In this document: positions 1 to 12,514 of the stretch, piece by piece
How the letters are laid out: every line of letters starts with the position of its first letter
Numbering within the stretch: the first letter of the stretch is position 1
From: Mycobacterium sp. ELW1
GTDB lineage: Bacteria; Actinomycetota; Actinomycetes; Mycobacteriales; Mycobacteriaceae
Assembly (NCBI RefSeq): GCF_008329905.1
Contig: NZ_CP032155.1
Location: 2,542,001-2,606,000, forward strand
Length of the DNA stretch: 64,000 bases
Reading direction: 5' to 3'
The notes under the pieces: model-generated
What the model saw: only the letters and a program-made list of their open reading frames with translations
Database searches by the model: none
What the model was told of the DNA's origin: nothing
Program-made: the position numbers and the translations under genes

Positions 1-1027
1 GGTTGTCGGCACCCACGCGGCGTTCGCGACCGGCACGCTCTCGCACGGCTACCTCGGGCTGATGTGTGCGCGGATGGAGATCGGGGTGTCGATCTTCTTC
101 GCGCTCTCCGGCTTCCTGCTGTTTCGTCCATGGGTGGCCGCGGCGGCCGCCGGCGGGGCTGCGCCCTCGACGCCGGCCTACGCGCAGCGCCGGCTGCGCC
201 GAGTGATGCCCGCCTACGTGGTCACGGTGCTGCTCGCCTACGGCGTCTACTCCGTCTATTCGACCGGCCCCAACCCCGGCCAGAGCTGGATCGGTCTGCT
301 CCGCCACCTCACGCTGACCCAGATCTACACCGACAACTATCTGCTGACCTCGCTGCATCAGGGCCTGTCGCAGACCTGGAGCCTGGCCGTCGAGGCGGCG
401 TTCTATGTCGCGCTGCCGCTGCTGGCCCACCTGCTGCTGGTGGTGGTGTGCGGCGATCGGTGGCGCCCGGGGCGCCTGCTCGTCGCGCTGGCGGGCCTGG
501 CCGCGATCAGCCCGGTGTGGCTGATCGTCCTGAACAGCACCGACTGGCTACCGAATTCGGCGGGAATGTGGCTGCCAGCGCAGCTGGCCGCGTTCGCAGG
601 CGGGATGGCGGTGGCGGTCCTGCAGGTGATCGGGGTGCGCTGGCGGGCCGGGCTCGTCATCCCCGCCGCCGTGGCGCTGTACCTGCTGGTATCCACTCCG
701 CCGGCCGGTGCGGTCACCAGGGCGCTGCTCTACGCCGCGATCGCGATGCTCGTCGTGGCGGCGCCGACGCTGGCCGGGGGTGGCCTGTTCGACCGGCTGC
801 TCGCCAGCCGGCCCATGGTCTGGCTCGGTGAGATCTCCTACGAGATCTTCCTGCTGCACGTACTGGTGATGGCCGTGGTGTTCGGGGCGGTACTGGGCTG
901 GCCGTTGTTCACCGGATCGCTGCCGGGCCTGTACCTGCTGACGCTGGGCGCCACCATCCCGCCGGCCTGGCTACTGCACCGGCTCACCGGAGTGCGGTCA
1001 GGTGCCGGGGCAGCCGGCCCACGCTGA
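1..1027 (+). CDS. Acyltransferase family 3 membrane protein, 5' truncated
   Basis: The reading frame is open from base 2, so the start lies before the window. The visible part is about 341 residues. It carries the acyltransferase-3 (OatA/NodX-type) signature GVSIFFALSGFLLFRPW near its beginning, a run of hydrophobic membrane segments, and a late EISYEIFLLH segment typical of the family. Such proteins move acyl groups onto extracytoplasmic sugars or lipids; the acceptor cannot be read from the sequence. The last 30 bases overlap the convergent secreted-protein gene. The catalytic His region may lie upstream of the window. Confidence 0.85.
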   Translation, partial: VVGTHAAFATGTLSHGYLGLMCARMEIGVSIFFALSGFLLFRPWVAAAAAGGAAPSTPAYAQRRLRRVMPAYVVTVLLAYGVYSVYSTGPNPGQSWIGLLRHLTLTQIYTDNYLLTSLHQGLSQTWSLAVEAAFYVALPLLAHLLLVVVCGDRWRPGRLLVALAGLAAISPVWLIVLNSTDWLPNSAGMWLPAQLAAFAGGMAVAVLQVIGVRWRAGLVIPAAVALYLLVSTPPAGAVTRALLYAAIAMLVVAAPTLAGGGLFDRLLASRPMVWLGEISYEIFLLHVLVMAVVFGAVLGWPLFTGSLPGLYLLTLGATIPPAWLLHRLTGVRSGAGAAGPR

Positions 1028-1471
1028 GGCATTCCAGTCCGGATGGGCCTTCATGTTCTCCGCGCACCACTGCGCGCCGTCCTCGGTCGTGCTCTTCCAC
1101 TCGTAGGCCTTCTCGTCCCGGAGGGCCTGCTGGCCCTGTGGGCTGGCTGCCGAGTTGCCGGGCTTGCCTGCCGTGGCGACGGCGGCGTTGCAGTTCAGGA
1201 ACAGCAGCATGGTGTTGTTCACCTGCTGGAAGTTGCTGCCCTTGACCCAGGGTGCCTTCTGCGACCGGGTGACGATGCACTCGTCGGTGGGCAGTTCGGA
1301 CCCGACGCGCCCGCCGACGACGACGGTCATGCCCGACCCGCTCAATGCGCTGGCGGCATCGCTGTAGGTCTCGCCTGCGTAGGCGTCCGCCGACGCGACT
1401 CCGCAGGAGAACACCGATGCCGTCACGGCGAACACCCCGGCCGCACTGGCAGCAACGAACTTATTTCGCAT
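998..1471 (-). CDS. Small secreted protein of unknown function
   Basis: 157 residues from ATG at 1471. The frame is open further upstream, but this ATG begins a clear Sec signal peptide (MRNKF, hydrophobic stretch, ending near GVASADA). The mature part has several Cys residues (ECIV, LNCN, QWCAE, AGCPG) that could form disulfides in the cell envelope. The start overlaps the fadD15 stop by 11 bases, so translation is probably coupled to fadD15. The 3' end overlaps the convergent acyltransferase gene. No family was recognised beyond a mycobacterial exported protein. Confidence 0.75.
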   Translation of the reverse strand: MRNKFVAASAAGVFAVTASVFSCGVASADAYAGETYSDAASALSGSGMTVVVGGRVGSELPTDECIVTRSQKAPWVKGSNFQQVNNTMLLFLNCNAAVATAGKPGNSAASPQGQQALRDEKAYEWKSTTEDGAQWCAENMKAHPDWNASAWAGCPGT

Positions 1472-3260
1472 AGATCGCTCCGATCTCGTCGGCGAACTTC
1501 TCCGCCACCACATTGCGCTTGACCTTCAGCGTCGGGGTCAGTTCGCCGGTCTGCACCGTGAAGTCATCCGGCAGGATCCGGAACTTGCGAATCGATTCGG
1601 CATGGGAGACATGCTGATTCGCGTCCTTGACGGCCATCTCGACTTCGGCGATCAGATCCGGATCCGTGCGCAGGTCGCCCACCGTGGCTCCGGCGGCCTT
1701 GCCGTGCTGGGTCTTCCACCCCTCGAACGCCTCAGGGTCGATGGCGATCAGGGCACCGATGAACGGCTGATTGTCGCCGACGGCCATCGCCTGGCTGATC
1801 AGCGGATGGGCCCGCAGGGCGTCTTCGAGCACGGCGGGGGCGACGTTCTTGCCGCCCGCCGTGACGATGATCTCCTTCTTGCGGCCGGTGATCGACACGA
1901 AGCCGTCGGCGTCGATGCTGGCCAGATCCCCGGTGTGGAACCACCCGTCGACGATCGCCTCGCCGGTCGCCTTGTCGTTGCGCCAGTAGCCGTCGAACAC
2001 GACGCCACCTTTGACCAGCAGCTCGCCGTCCTCGGCGAGCGCCATGCTGTTGCCCGGCACCAACTTTCCGACCGTGCCGACCTTGAGCTCACCGATGCGG
2101 TTCACCGTGATCGCCGCGCTGGTCTCGGTCAGCCCGTAGCCCTCGTAGATCGACAGCCCGGCTCCGCGGTAGAAGTGGCCGAGTCGCTTGCCCAACGGCG
2201 CGCCACCCGAGATCGCGGCATGGCAGTCCCCGCCGAGGGCGGCCCGCAGCTTGCTGTACACCAGTCGGTCGAACACGGCGTGGCCGAGCTTCAGCAGCAG
2301 GTTGGGGCCACTGCCGGCCAGGGCCTCGCTGTAGGCGATCGCGGTCTTGACGGCCAGCTCGAAAACCGCGCCCCGGCCGCTGTTGCGCGCATTCAATTCG
2401 GCTGTGTTGTAGACCTTTTCGAACACTCGCGGGACAGACACCACGATCGTCGGCTTGAAGGACTGCAGCATCGGCACCAGGTTCTTGATGTCGCTGGTGT
2501 AGCCGAGTGTCACCTTGTTGGCGAACGCTGTCATCGACAAGGCACGGGCCAGCACATGCGCCAACGGCAAAAAGACCAGCAGCCGCTCGTGCTGGCGCAG
2601 CAGCGTCGGGAAACATGTTGTGGTGCCGCGGGTTTCGAAGAGCAGGTTGGCGTGGGTGAGCTGGACGCCCTTGGGCCGGCCGGTGGTGCCCGAGGTGTAG
2701 ATCAAGGTCGCCGGGTCGGCCGAACGCAGCGCCGTCAGCCGGCGCTCCAGCTCTGCCGGGTCCGCACCGGCGGCGGCCTTGGCCAGCTCGTCGAGTGCGG
2801 TGGGGCCCGAGGACTCGATCCGCCGGGCCTTGCGAAGGTCCGGCAGCTCGTCGTGAAGTTCCTTGACCATCTGCGCGTGCGCCTCGGTCTCGGTGAACAC
2901 CAGCACCGCGCCGGAGTCCTGGAGGACCCAGCGGACCTGGTCTGCCGAGGACGTCTCGTAGATCGGCACCGTCACCCCGCCGACGGACAGGATCGCGTAG
3001 TCGAGGATCACCCACTCGTAGCGGGTCGCCGACAGGATCGCCACCCGGTCACCGGCCTGCACACCTTCGGCGATCAATCCCAGCGCCGCTGAGCGGATCT
3101 GGGCGGCGACCTCGGCACACGTCACGTCGGTCCAGGCGCCGTCGACCTGCCGCTGCACGATCACATAGCTCGGATCGGTGCGCTCGTGGTCGTACACCGA
3201 GCTGACGACATTGTCGTGCTCTCCGATGGTGAACGACGCCGGAACGTTGTACTCACGCAT
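1461..3260 (-). CDS. fadD15: Long-chain fatty-acid CoA ligase FadD15
   Basis: 599 residues, the normal length for an AMP-dependent long-chain acyl-CoA synthetase. The P-loop-like AMP signature [10 protein letters not shown] lies near residues 189-198, followed by GYGLTETSA, the GWFHTGDLA hinge region and the catalytic-lysine region [15 protein letters not shown]. It should activate fatty acids with ATP and CoA for lipid synthesis or breakdown. Length, sequence and divergent placement beside the Rv2186c homologue match M. tuberculosis fadD15 (Rv2187). The secreted-protein gene downstream overlaps its stop codon. Confidence 0.93.
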   Translation of the reverse strand: MREYNVPASFTIGEHDNVVSSVYDHERTDPSYVIVQRQVDGAWTDVTCAEVAAQIRSAALGLIAEGVQAGDRVAILSATRYEWVILDYAILSVGGVTVPIYETSSADQVRWVLQDSGAVLVFTETEAHAQMVKELHDELPDLRKARRIESSGPTALDELAKAAAGADPAELERRLTALRSADPATLIYTSGTTGRPKGVQLTHANLLFETRGTTTCFPTLLRQHERLLVFLPLAHVLARALSMTAFANKVTLGYTSDIKNLVPMLQSFKPTIVVSVPRVFEKVYNTAELNARNSGRGAVFELAVKTAIAYSEALAGSGPNLLLKLGHAVFDRLVYSKLRAALGGDCHAAISGGAPLGKRLGHFYRGAGLSIYEGYGLTETSAAITVNRIGELKVGTVGKLVPGNSMALAEDGELLVKGGVVFDGYWRNDKATGEAIVDGWFHTGDLASIDADGFVSITGRKKEIIVTAGGKNVAPAVLEDALRAHPLISQAMAVGDNQPFIGALIAIDPEAFEGWKTQHGKAAGATVGDLRTDPDLIAEVEMAVKDANQHVSHAESIRKFRILPDDFTVQTGELTPTLKVKRNVVAEKFADEIGAIYAK

Positions 3261-3325
3261 GGCAACAGCGTAGTCACCGGCAGCCGGGCACCCTGCCCGC
3301 GCACCCGATATGTGAAGCTGTTGGC

Positions 3326-3715
3326 ATGAACAGCATCCAGGTCGCCGACGAGACGTTTGTCGCGGCAGATCCGGCGGCGGTCGGGCGCGCGGTCGCGGAC
3401 CGGGCGAGCTGGCGGCGGTGGTGGCCGGACCTGCGCCTCGAGGTCGTCGAGGACCGCGCCGACAAGGGCGTGCGCTGGACGGTGACCGGCCCGCTCACCG
3501 GAACCATGGAGATCTGGCTGGAGCCGGTCCTCGACGGCGTGCTGCTGCACTATTTTCTGCACGCCGAGCCCTCCGGCGTCGCGGCCTGGCAGCTGGCCAA
3601 GATGAACCTCGCCAAGCTGACACATCAGCGCCGGGTGGCCGGTAAACGGATGGCCTTCGAGGTGAAATCCACGCTGGAGGCGTCCCGCCCGGTGGGCGTC
3701 GCACCCGGCACCTGA
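3326..3715 (+). CDS. SRPBCC (polyketide cyclase/START-like) protein, Rv2186c homologue
   Basis: 129 residues starting MNSIQVADE. The pattern (beta strand with [19 protein letters not shown], then [16 protein letters not shown] and a long C-terminal helix) fits the SRPBCC hydrophobic-pocket fold. Length and place, divergent from fadD15 and first in a run of lipid-related genes, match M. tuberculosis Rv2186c. The ligand is unknown; lipid binding is an inference from fold and neighbours. Confidence 0.8.
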   Translation: MNSIQVADETFVAADPAAVGRAVADRASWRRWWPDLRLEVVEDRADKGVRWTVTGPLTGTMEIWLEPVLDGVLLHYFLHAEPSGVAAWQLAKMNLAKLTHQRRVAGKRMAFEVKSTLEASRPVGVAPGT

Positions 3716-3809
3716 TATCAGGTCAGACCCTCGGGCGGGAGGGTACCTTTGTGGCCGAGGGAGCGGACCCCGTCGGGTCACGCAGCGCAAGCGATGGGAA
3801 TTGGCAACA

Positions 3810-4244
3810 GTGGCTGACAAGACGGCGCAGACCATCTACATCGACGCGGACCCCCGCACCGTGATGGATGTCATCGCCGATATCGGGTCGTACCCGCAGT
3901 GGGTCTCCGAATACAAGGAGACCGAGGTCATCGAGTCCGACGAGGCCGGTTACCCGCTGGTCGCGCGACTGGTTCTGGACGCCGCTGTTCTGAAGGACAC
4001 CATGGTGCTGGCCTACGAGTGGCCGGCCGACCGCAAGTCGGTGCGCTGGTCGTTGGTTTCGAGTTCGCTGTTGCGGGCACTCGACGGCGCATACACATTG
4101 CAACCCAAAGGTTCTGGTACCGATGTCACCTACGAGCTGTCGGTGGATCTGATGATCCCGATGATCGGCCTGCTCAAGCGCAAGGCCGAGCGCAGGCTGA
4201 CCGACACCGCGCTCAAGGACCTGAAGAAATGGGTCGAGGGCTGA
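3810..4244 (+). CDS. SRPBCC (cyclase/dehydrase) family protein, Rv2185c homologue
   Basis: 144 residues when started at GTG 3810 (MADKTAQTIYIDADP), which matches the known Rv2185c N-terminus; an in-frame TTG at 3801 would add three residues. Typical coenzyme Q-binding/START-like features are YPQWVSEYKE and a C-terminal helix LKRKAERRLTDTALKDLKKW. Its stop TGA abuts the GTG of the ATPase gene with no gap, so the two are probably translated together. It probably binds a lipid or quinone; the ligand is not known. Confidence 0.85.
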   Translation: MADKTAQTIYIDADPRTVMDVIADIGSYPQWVSEYKETEVIESDEAGYPLVARLVLDAAVLKDTMVLAYEWPADRKSVRWSLVSSSLLRALDGAYTLQPKGSGTDVTYELSVDLMIPMIGLLKRKAERRLTDTALKDLKKWVEG

Positions 4245-5498
4245 GTGACTGATCGGGCCCGGATCAGTTTCTTCGTCGGCAAAGGCGGCGTCGGCAAGTC
4301 GACGCTGGCCTCGGCGACGGCGGTCCGGGCGGCGCTGGCCGGTCAGCGGGTGCTGGCCGTGTCCACCGATCAGGCCCACTCACTCGGCGATGTTCTCGGT
4401 GTCGTGGTCCCGCCGACCGGCGCCCGCGAACCGGTGCGCATCCTCACCGAGGAGGGCACCGACGACACCGCGGGCGGCCACCTCGACGCGCTGGCGCTGG
4501 ACACCCTGGCCCTGCTCGCGGACAGATGGCGGGCCGTCGCGCCGGTGCTGGCCGCGAGATTTCCGGAGTCCGACATCAAAGATGTTGCCCCGGAAGAGCT
4601 TTCCGCCCTGCCCGGAATCCAGGAGGTGCTAGGGCTGGCCGAGGTGGCCGCACTGGCGGACTCCGGCCGGTGGGACTACCTCGTCGTCGACTGCGCCTCG
4701 ACGGCCGACGCGATGCGGATGCTGACGCTGCCTGCCGCCTTCGCGATGTACGTCGAGCGGGCCTGGCCCCGGCATCGCCGGCTCAGTGCCGCCGTCGACG
4801 GGGTGCACTCCGCGGCGACCGTCGCCGTGGTCGAGGGCATCAGCGGGGCCGTCGAAGGGTTGTCCGCGCTGCTCACCGATGCCGAGCGGGTCAGCGCGCA
4901 CCTGGTGCTCACCGCTGAGCGGGTGGTGGCCGCCGAGGCGGTCCGCACCCTGGGGTCGCTGGTGCTGATGGGTGTGCAGGTCGCCGAACTGATCGTGAAT
5001 CAGGTTCTCGTCCAAGATGATTCGTACGAGTACCGCAATCTTCCGGACCATCCGGCATTCGGCTGGTACGCCGAGCGGATCTCCGAACAGCACTCGGTGC
5101 TCGACGAGCTCGCCACCACCATCGGCGACGTGGAACTGGTGCTGGCGCCCCACCTGGCCGGTGAGCCGATCGGCCCCAAAGCGCTCGGACAATTACTCGA
5201 CAGCGTCCGGCGACGGGACGGTTCGGCACCGCCCGGGCCGCTCAAGCCGGTGGTGGACCGCGAATCGGGCTCAGGGCTCGATGCCGTCTACCGCATGCGG
5301 CTAGAGTTGCCGCAAATCGATCCGGGCACGCTGACGCTGGGCCGGGTCGACGACGACCTGATAATCGGTGCCGCGGGGATGCGGCGCCGGGTACGACTGG
5401 CGTCGGTCCTTCGGCGGTGCATCGTGACGGATGCGGCCCTCCGCGGTACCGAGCTGACCGTGCGCTTTCGACCCAATCCGGAGGTGTGGCCCGCGTGA
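4245..5498 (+). CDS. ArsA/GET3-family ATPase, Rv2184c homologue
   Basis: 417 residues from GTG 4245, immediately after the preceding stop. The deviant Walker A GKGGVGKST is at residues 12-20 with signature Lys13, followed by STDQAHSLGD (switch I/P2-like) and a Walker B-like DYLVVDCAST. This places it in the SIMIBI/ArsA group, dimeric ATPases that insert or chaperone clients. No arsenite-binding Cys triad was noticed, so arsenic export is unlikely. It overlaps the following small Cys-motif gene by 4 bases (GTGA), which suggests a functional pair. The client in mycobacteria is unknown. Confidence 0.85.
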   Translation: MTDRARISFFVGKGGVGKSTLASATAVRAALAGQRVLAVSTDQAHSLGDVLGVVVPPTGAREPVRILTEEGTDDTAGGHLDALALDTLALLADRWRAVAPVLAARFPESDIKDVAPEELSALPGIQEVLGLAEVAALADSGRWDYLVVDCASTADAMRMLTLPAAFAMYVERAWPRHRRLSAAVDGVHSAATVAVVEGISGAVEGLSALLTDAERVSAHLVLTAERVVAAEAVRTLGSLVLMGVQVAELIVNQVLVQDDSYEYRNLPDHPAFGWYAERISEQHSVLDELATTIGDVELVLAPHLAGEPIGPKALGQLLDSVRRRDGSAPPGPLKPVVDRESGSGLDAVYRMRLELPQIDPGTLTLGRVDDDLIIGAAGMRRRVRLASVLRRCIVTDAALRGTELTVRFRPNPEVWPA

Positions 5499-5875
5499 AC
5501 GGCCCGCATCCCGACCTGGGGCCCGAACTGCGCGCCCTGGCCCAGGCGATCCTCGACCGGCTCGACCCGGCCGTGCGGGCCGGTGCCGCGATGGCATCCG
5601 GTGGCGGGCAAGGCAAGTGTCAGCAGGTGTGGTGCCCGGTGTGTGCGCTGGCAGCGCTGGTCAACGGAGAACAACATCCCCTGCTGACCGTGGTCGCCGA
5701 GCACAGCGTGGCGTTGGTGACGATGATCCGGATGATCATCGCCGAGGACGGAACGAGCCCACCCGATCCGGACGGCACCACCCCAGATCGACCGGGCCCG
5801 GATCAACCGGGCCCGGATTCGCCGGAGCGCCCCGCCAGCCGCTACCAACACATTCCGGTCAGCGTCGAGGACTGA
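5495..5875 (+). CDS. Small Cys-motif protein, Rv2183c homologue
   Basis: 126 residues from GTG 5495, which overlaps the ATPase stop in a GTGA arrangement. A C-x4-C-x2-C motif (Cys42, Cys47, Cys50 in KCQQVWCPVC) resembles half of a metal-binding knuckle. The C-terminus is Pro/Asp-rich and low complexity (PPDPDGTTPDRPGP). Conserved pairing with the ArsA-like ATPase suggests it is a partner or client adaptor. Function is unknown. Confidence 0.75.
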   Translation: MNGPHPDLGPELRALAQAILDRLDPAVRAGAAMASGGGQGKCQQVWCPVCALAALVNGEQHPLLTVVAEHSVALVTMIRMIIAEDGTSPPDPDGTTPDRPGPDQPGPDSPERPASRYQHIPVSVED

Positions 5876-5981
5876 CACCGGCCGCGCCCTGATGATCCGG
5901 TGAGAACAGGGTGCGACCTGTGGTCGGTGTCCGCGGACCTGGGTAGAGTTGCACGAAAGCGTGCGGTGATCGGGAGGCTCC

Positions 5982-6725
5982 ATGTGGTACTGGCTGTTCA
6001 AGTACATCTTCATGGGGCCTTTGCTGTCTCTCTTAGGTAGGCCGAAAGTCGAAGGGCTGGAACATGTTCCAACCAACGGCCCGGCGATCCTGGCCAGCAA
6101 TCACCTCGCGGTGGCCGACAGTTTCTACCTCCCGCTGGTGGTCCGGCGACGGATCACCTTCCTGGCCAAGTCCGAATACTTCACCGGGACCGGCATCAAG
6201 GGCTGGTTCACCCGGTGGTTCTACACGGTGGCCGGGCAGGTCCCGATCGACCGCACCGACGCCGACGCCGCGCAGGCGGCGCTGACCACCGCCGAGCGAC
6301 TGCTGTCGCAGGGCAAGCTGATGGGGATGTATCCCGAGGGCACCCGCTCGCCGGACGGGCGGCTGTACAAGGGCAAGACCGGGCTGGCGCGTCTCGCCCT
6401 CGAGACGCAGGTCCCGGTGATTCCGGTCGCGATGATCGGAACCGACGTCGTGAACCCGCCCGGATCGAAGATGTGGCGCTTCGGCCGGGTGACGGTGCGC
6501 TTCGGCAAGCCGATGGACTTCTCCCGGTTCGACGGACTGGCGGGCAACCGCTTCATCGAGCGGGCCGTCATCGACGAGGTCATGTACGAGCTGATGGAGC
6601 TGTCCGGTCAGGAGTACGTCGACATCTACGCCGCGACGTTGAAGAACAGCGAGGAACCCGTGGACCCTAAGCAGGGTGGACCAGGTCAGCCACCGGCGCG
6701 GATCCCGGAGTCCGCCGCAGGTTAG
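5982..6725 (+). CDS. 1-acyl-sn-glycerol-3-phosphate acyltransferase (PlsC family), Rv2182c homologue
   Basis: 247 residues. It has the catalytic HX4D box (His41, Asp46 in NHLAVAD), the substrate-binding EGTR motif at 119-122 and a hydrophobic N-terminus for membrane association. It should acylate lysophosphatidate or a related acceptor in phospholipid or glycolipid synthesis. The start ATG has a good Shine-Dalgarno GGGAGG at 5972-5977. The last 59 bases overlap the convergent mannosyltransferase gene. The true acyl acceptor is not provable from sequence. Confidence 0.9.
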   Translation: MWYWLFKYIFMGPLLSLLGRPKVEGLEHVPTNGPAILASNHLAVADSFYLPLVVRRRITFLAKSEYFTGTGIKGWFTRWFYTVAGQVPIDRTDADAAQAALTTAERLLSQGKLMGMYPEGTRSPDGRLYKGKTGLARLALETQVPVIPVAMIGTDVVNPPGSKMWRFGRVTVRFGKPMDFSRFDGLAGNRFIERAVIDEVMYELMELSGQEYVDIYAATLKNSEEPVDPKQGGPGQPPARIPESAAG

Positions 6726-7950
6726 CGACCGGTGTGATCACCGTCAGCCCCGCGACGACGATCACTGCCAAGGCCCACCAGACATAGGACATCCCGAGCA
6801 GCTGGCGCCACCACGACGCCGACTCCTCGTGATGCTGGGGCAGCAACTCCAGCGGAATCCACACCATCAACGCCACTCCGACGCCGGTCACCACGCCGAG
6901 CGCGATGTTCCGCCGCCGGTAGGCGGCCACCGCGGCCGTGATCACCGTCGGCAACGCCCAGACCCAGTGATGTGACCACGACACCGGCGAAACCATCAGG
7001 CCGAACAGGGCAACGCACATCAACGCCAGCGTCGGCTCGCCGGCGGCCAGAACCCGCCGGACCGCCCAGATGGTCAGGCCCAGGACGGCGAAGCAGGCCA
7101 GCGTCCACAGGATGAAGTGGGTGCCCTTGTCCAGGCCGAGGCGGGCCAGCGCGCCCGCGATGTTCTGGTTGGTGTTCAGCGCCGCGCTGCCGATCCGGTC
7201 GGTGTGGCGGATCGTGGTGGTCCAGTACTCCAGCGAATCGCGCCAGGCCAGCGCACAGCCCAGCAGACTGGCCGCGACGAACGTCCCGGCCGCGGTCAGC
7301 GCGGCACGACCGTCGCGGCGCAGCAGGAAATACAGCAGGAAGACCGCGGGGGTCAGCTTCAGCGCGATCGCCACCCCGAGCAGCATTCCGCGCGGCCAGG
7401 GAGTGCGGCGCGGCACGCAATCGGCGATCACCAGCGTCATCAGCACCACGTTGATCTGGCCGAACGCGAAGTTGGCGTCGATGGGTTCCAGATACATCAC
7501 CGCCAGCGCCACGATGCCCGCCGACAGCCAGGCCCGGCGCATCCACGCGGGCTCCCGGGTCAGCGTCGAGGCCGGCCACACCGCCAGGCGGGTCAGCACG
7601 ATCCAGGTGGAAACCAGCACCAGGACCAGCGTGATCGCGGTGATGATCACGCTCGCCGTCGACAGCGATACCCAGGCGAACGGGCTGAACACGATGGCGG
7701 CGAGCGGGGGATAGGTGAACGGCAGGCCCAGGCCGATCGTGGTGCGGAAGGTCGCATCACCGGAGTACAGGGACTGGCCGTGCAGCCACGCCTGGCCGCC
7801 CATCCGGTAGACCTCGATGTCGATCCGGTAGGGGATGTGCCCGAACAGCAGCCAGCCGGCGTAGACCAGGAGCGCGACGATCGCGACCTGCGTCATCCGC
7901 CACCCGGCGACCAACCAGGGCCGCGCCGAACTGCCCACGTCGCTACTCAT
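6667..7950 (-). CDS. Alpha-(1->2) mannosyltransferase, GT87/DUF2029 type (Rv2181 homologue)
   Basis: 427 residues, the same length as M. tuberculosis Rv2181. This is a GT-C polytopic membrane glycosyltransferase using polyprenyl-phosphate mannose. The acidic motif after the first membrane segment ([11 protein letters not shown]) corresponds to the GT-C catalytic Asp region; about ten hydrophobic segments follow. The family adds single alpha-1,2 mannose branches to the lipomannan/lipoarabinomannan core. It faces the Rv2180c homologue divergently across 96 bases and overlaps plsC at the 3' end. Confidence 0.88.
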   Translation of the reverse strand: MSSDVGSSARPWLVAGWRMTQVAIVALLVYAGWLLFGHIPYRIDIEVYRMGGQAWLHGQSLYSGDATFRTTIGLGLPFTYPPLAAIVFSPFAWVSLSTASVIITAITLVLVLVSTWIVLTRLAVWPASTLTREPAWMRRAWLSAGIVALAVMYLEPIDANFAFGQINVVLMTLVIADCVPRRTPWPRGMLLGVAIALKLTPAVFLLYFLLRRDGRAALTAAGTFVAASLLGCALAWRDSLEYWTTTIRHTDRIGSAALNTNQNIAGALARLGLDKGTHFILWTLACFAVLGLTIWAVRRVLAAGEPTLALMCVALFGLMVSPVSWSHHWVWALPTVITAAVAAYRRRNIALGVVTGVGVALMVWIPLELLPQHHEESASWWRQLLGMSYVWWALAVIVVAGLTVITPVANLRRTPGSAPVADLVHPA

Positions 7951-8046
7951 CTCGCAAACCAGACTATCGGGGCGCCGCGACGCGCCGGGGGATATCCCGG
8001 CCGTGCCGGGCCCATCGGCCCGCGTCGGCGCGTATCTTCACGTCCC

Positions 8047-8913
8047 GTGCCCTACCACCTGCACTTCGACGTCGTCGCCCCCGGGCGCGTGCCGTTGATG
8101 TGGTGTCTGATCGCGTTCATCCTCACGTTCTTCGTGACGCGCACGATCGTCCGCTACATCCGGCACAACGCCGACAACGACGCTCCCCGCAAATGGTGGC
8201 AGCCGCGCAACATCTCCGGTCACGGCGGCCTGCACATCCACCACGCCGTCTTCGGCATCATCCTGGTGATGATTTCCGGGGTGGCGATGGTGACCATGGC
8301 CACCGAGGGTGGAACCAGTGAGTTCACCGCTGCGGCAATCGTTTTCGGTATCGGTGCGGCGCTGGTTCTCGACGAGTTCGCGCTCATCCTGCATCTCGAG
8401 GACGTCTACTGGGCCGAGGACGGCCGCGCCTCGGTGGACGCGGTGTTCGCCGCGATCGCGGTAGCCGGCCTGCTGATCATGGGATTCAACCCGCTGTCGT
8501 TCTTCGACATCGGGATCTGGCGCGCCGACGATTCCGTCGGCGCGCGCACGCTGGTCGTGGTGTTGGCCGTGCTGACGCTCGCGCTGGCCGTCGTGGTGCT
8601 GCTCAAGGGCAAGGTGTGGACGGGCCTGATCGGGATGTTCATCACGCCGCTGCTGTTCATCGGCGCGATCCGGCTGTCCCGGCCGCACGCGCCGTGGGCG
8701 CGGTGGCACTACCAGGACAAGCCCAGGAAGATGCACAAAGCCCTGGAGCGGGAACGGTACATGCGCCGCCCCGTCGTACAGGCCAAGCTGTGGTTGCAGC
8801 ACATCATCGCCGGTGAGCCGAGCTTCCCGGCCGATGCCGAGGTCGACGCCGAGCTCGACAAGGAGATTCACGCCGCGCCCGCACCACCGCACCGGGCCGA
8901 GGCGAAGGGATAG
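8047..8913 (+). CDS. Integral membrane protein, Rv2180c homologue
   Basis: 288 residues from GTG 8047 (MPYHLHFDVV); the frame is open much further upstream, but that part is antisense to the mannosyltransferase. About six membrane segments are visible, with a His-rich amphipathic loop (GHGGLHIHHAVFG) and an acidic loop (LEDVYWAEDGRASVDAVF) that could bind metal. Function is unknown. It is followed after 10 bases by the RNase AS gene, suggesting cotranscription. Confidence 0.82.
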   Translation: MPYHLHFDVVAPGRVPLMWCLIAFILTFFVTRTIVRYIRHNADNDAPRKWWQPRNISGHGGLHIHHAVFGIILVMISGVAMVTMATEGGTSEFTAAAIVFGIGAALVLDEFALILHLEDVYWAEDGRASVDAVFAAIAVAGLLIMGFNPLSFFDIGIWRADDSVGARTLVVVLAVLTLALAVVVLLKGKVWTGLIGMFITPLLFIGAIRLSRPHAPWARWHYQDKPRKMHKALERERYMRRPVVQAKLWLQHIIAGEPSFPADAEVDAELDKEIHAAPAPPHRAEAKG

Positions 8914-12411
<3,498 letters not shown>

Positions 12412-12426
12412 GTCCACCACCTCCAC

Positions 12427-12446
12427 AATTCATCATCGGATGAATT
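12427..12446. promoter_or_regulatory. Perfect 8-4-8 palindrome, candidate operator of the monooxygenase gene
   Basis: Arms AATTCATC (12427-12434) and GATGAATT (12439-12446) with spacer ATCG, 16 bases upstream of the chosen ATG. A perfect AT-rich dyad just before a catabolic oxygenase suggests a MarR- or TetR-type operator. No regulator gene of that kind is adjacent, so the binding protein is unknown. Confidence 0.5.
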
Positions 12447-12453
12447 GAGTATC

Positions 12454-12467
12454 ACTACGTATGTAGT
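12454..12467. promoter_or_regulatory. Second dyad upstream of the monooxygenase
   Basis: Arms ACTAC and GTAGT around GTAT, seven bases beyond the first palindrome. Together the two sites occupy the 88-base gap between the pknL stop and the monooxygenase start, where its promoter should be. The local AT content is far above the window average. Confidence 0.4.
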
Positions 12468-12514
12468 AGTTGTCAAGGGCGGGCTGGGCCCAGGTGCACC
12501 GGGTGTGGGTGGCT

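Noticed and set aside
3726..3743. Hairpin ACCCTC/GAGGGT between the two SRPBCC genes as a terminator
   Set aside because: The stem is only six pairs, there is no T run, and the genes around it look cotranscribed.
7117..8046. N-terminal extension of the Rv2180c homologue
   Set aside because: The frame is open but antisense to the mannosyltransferase, and homologues begin near GTG 8047.
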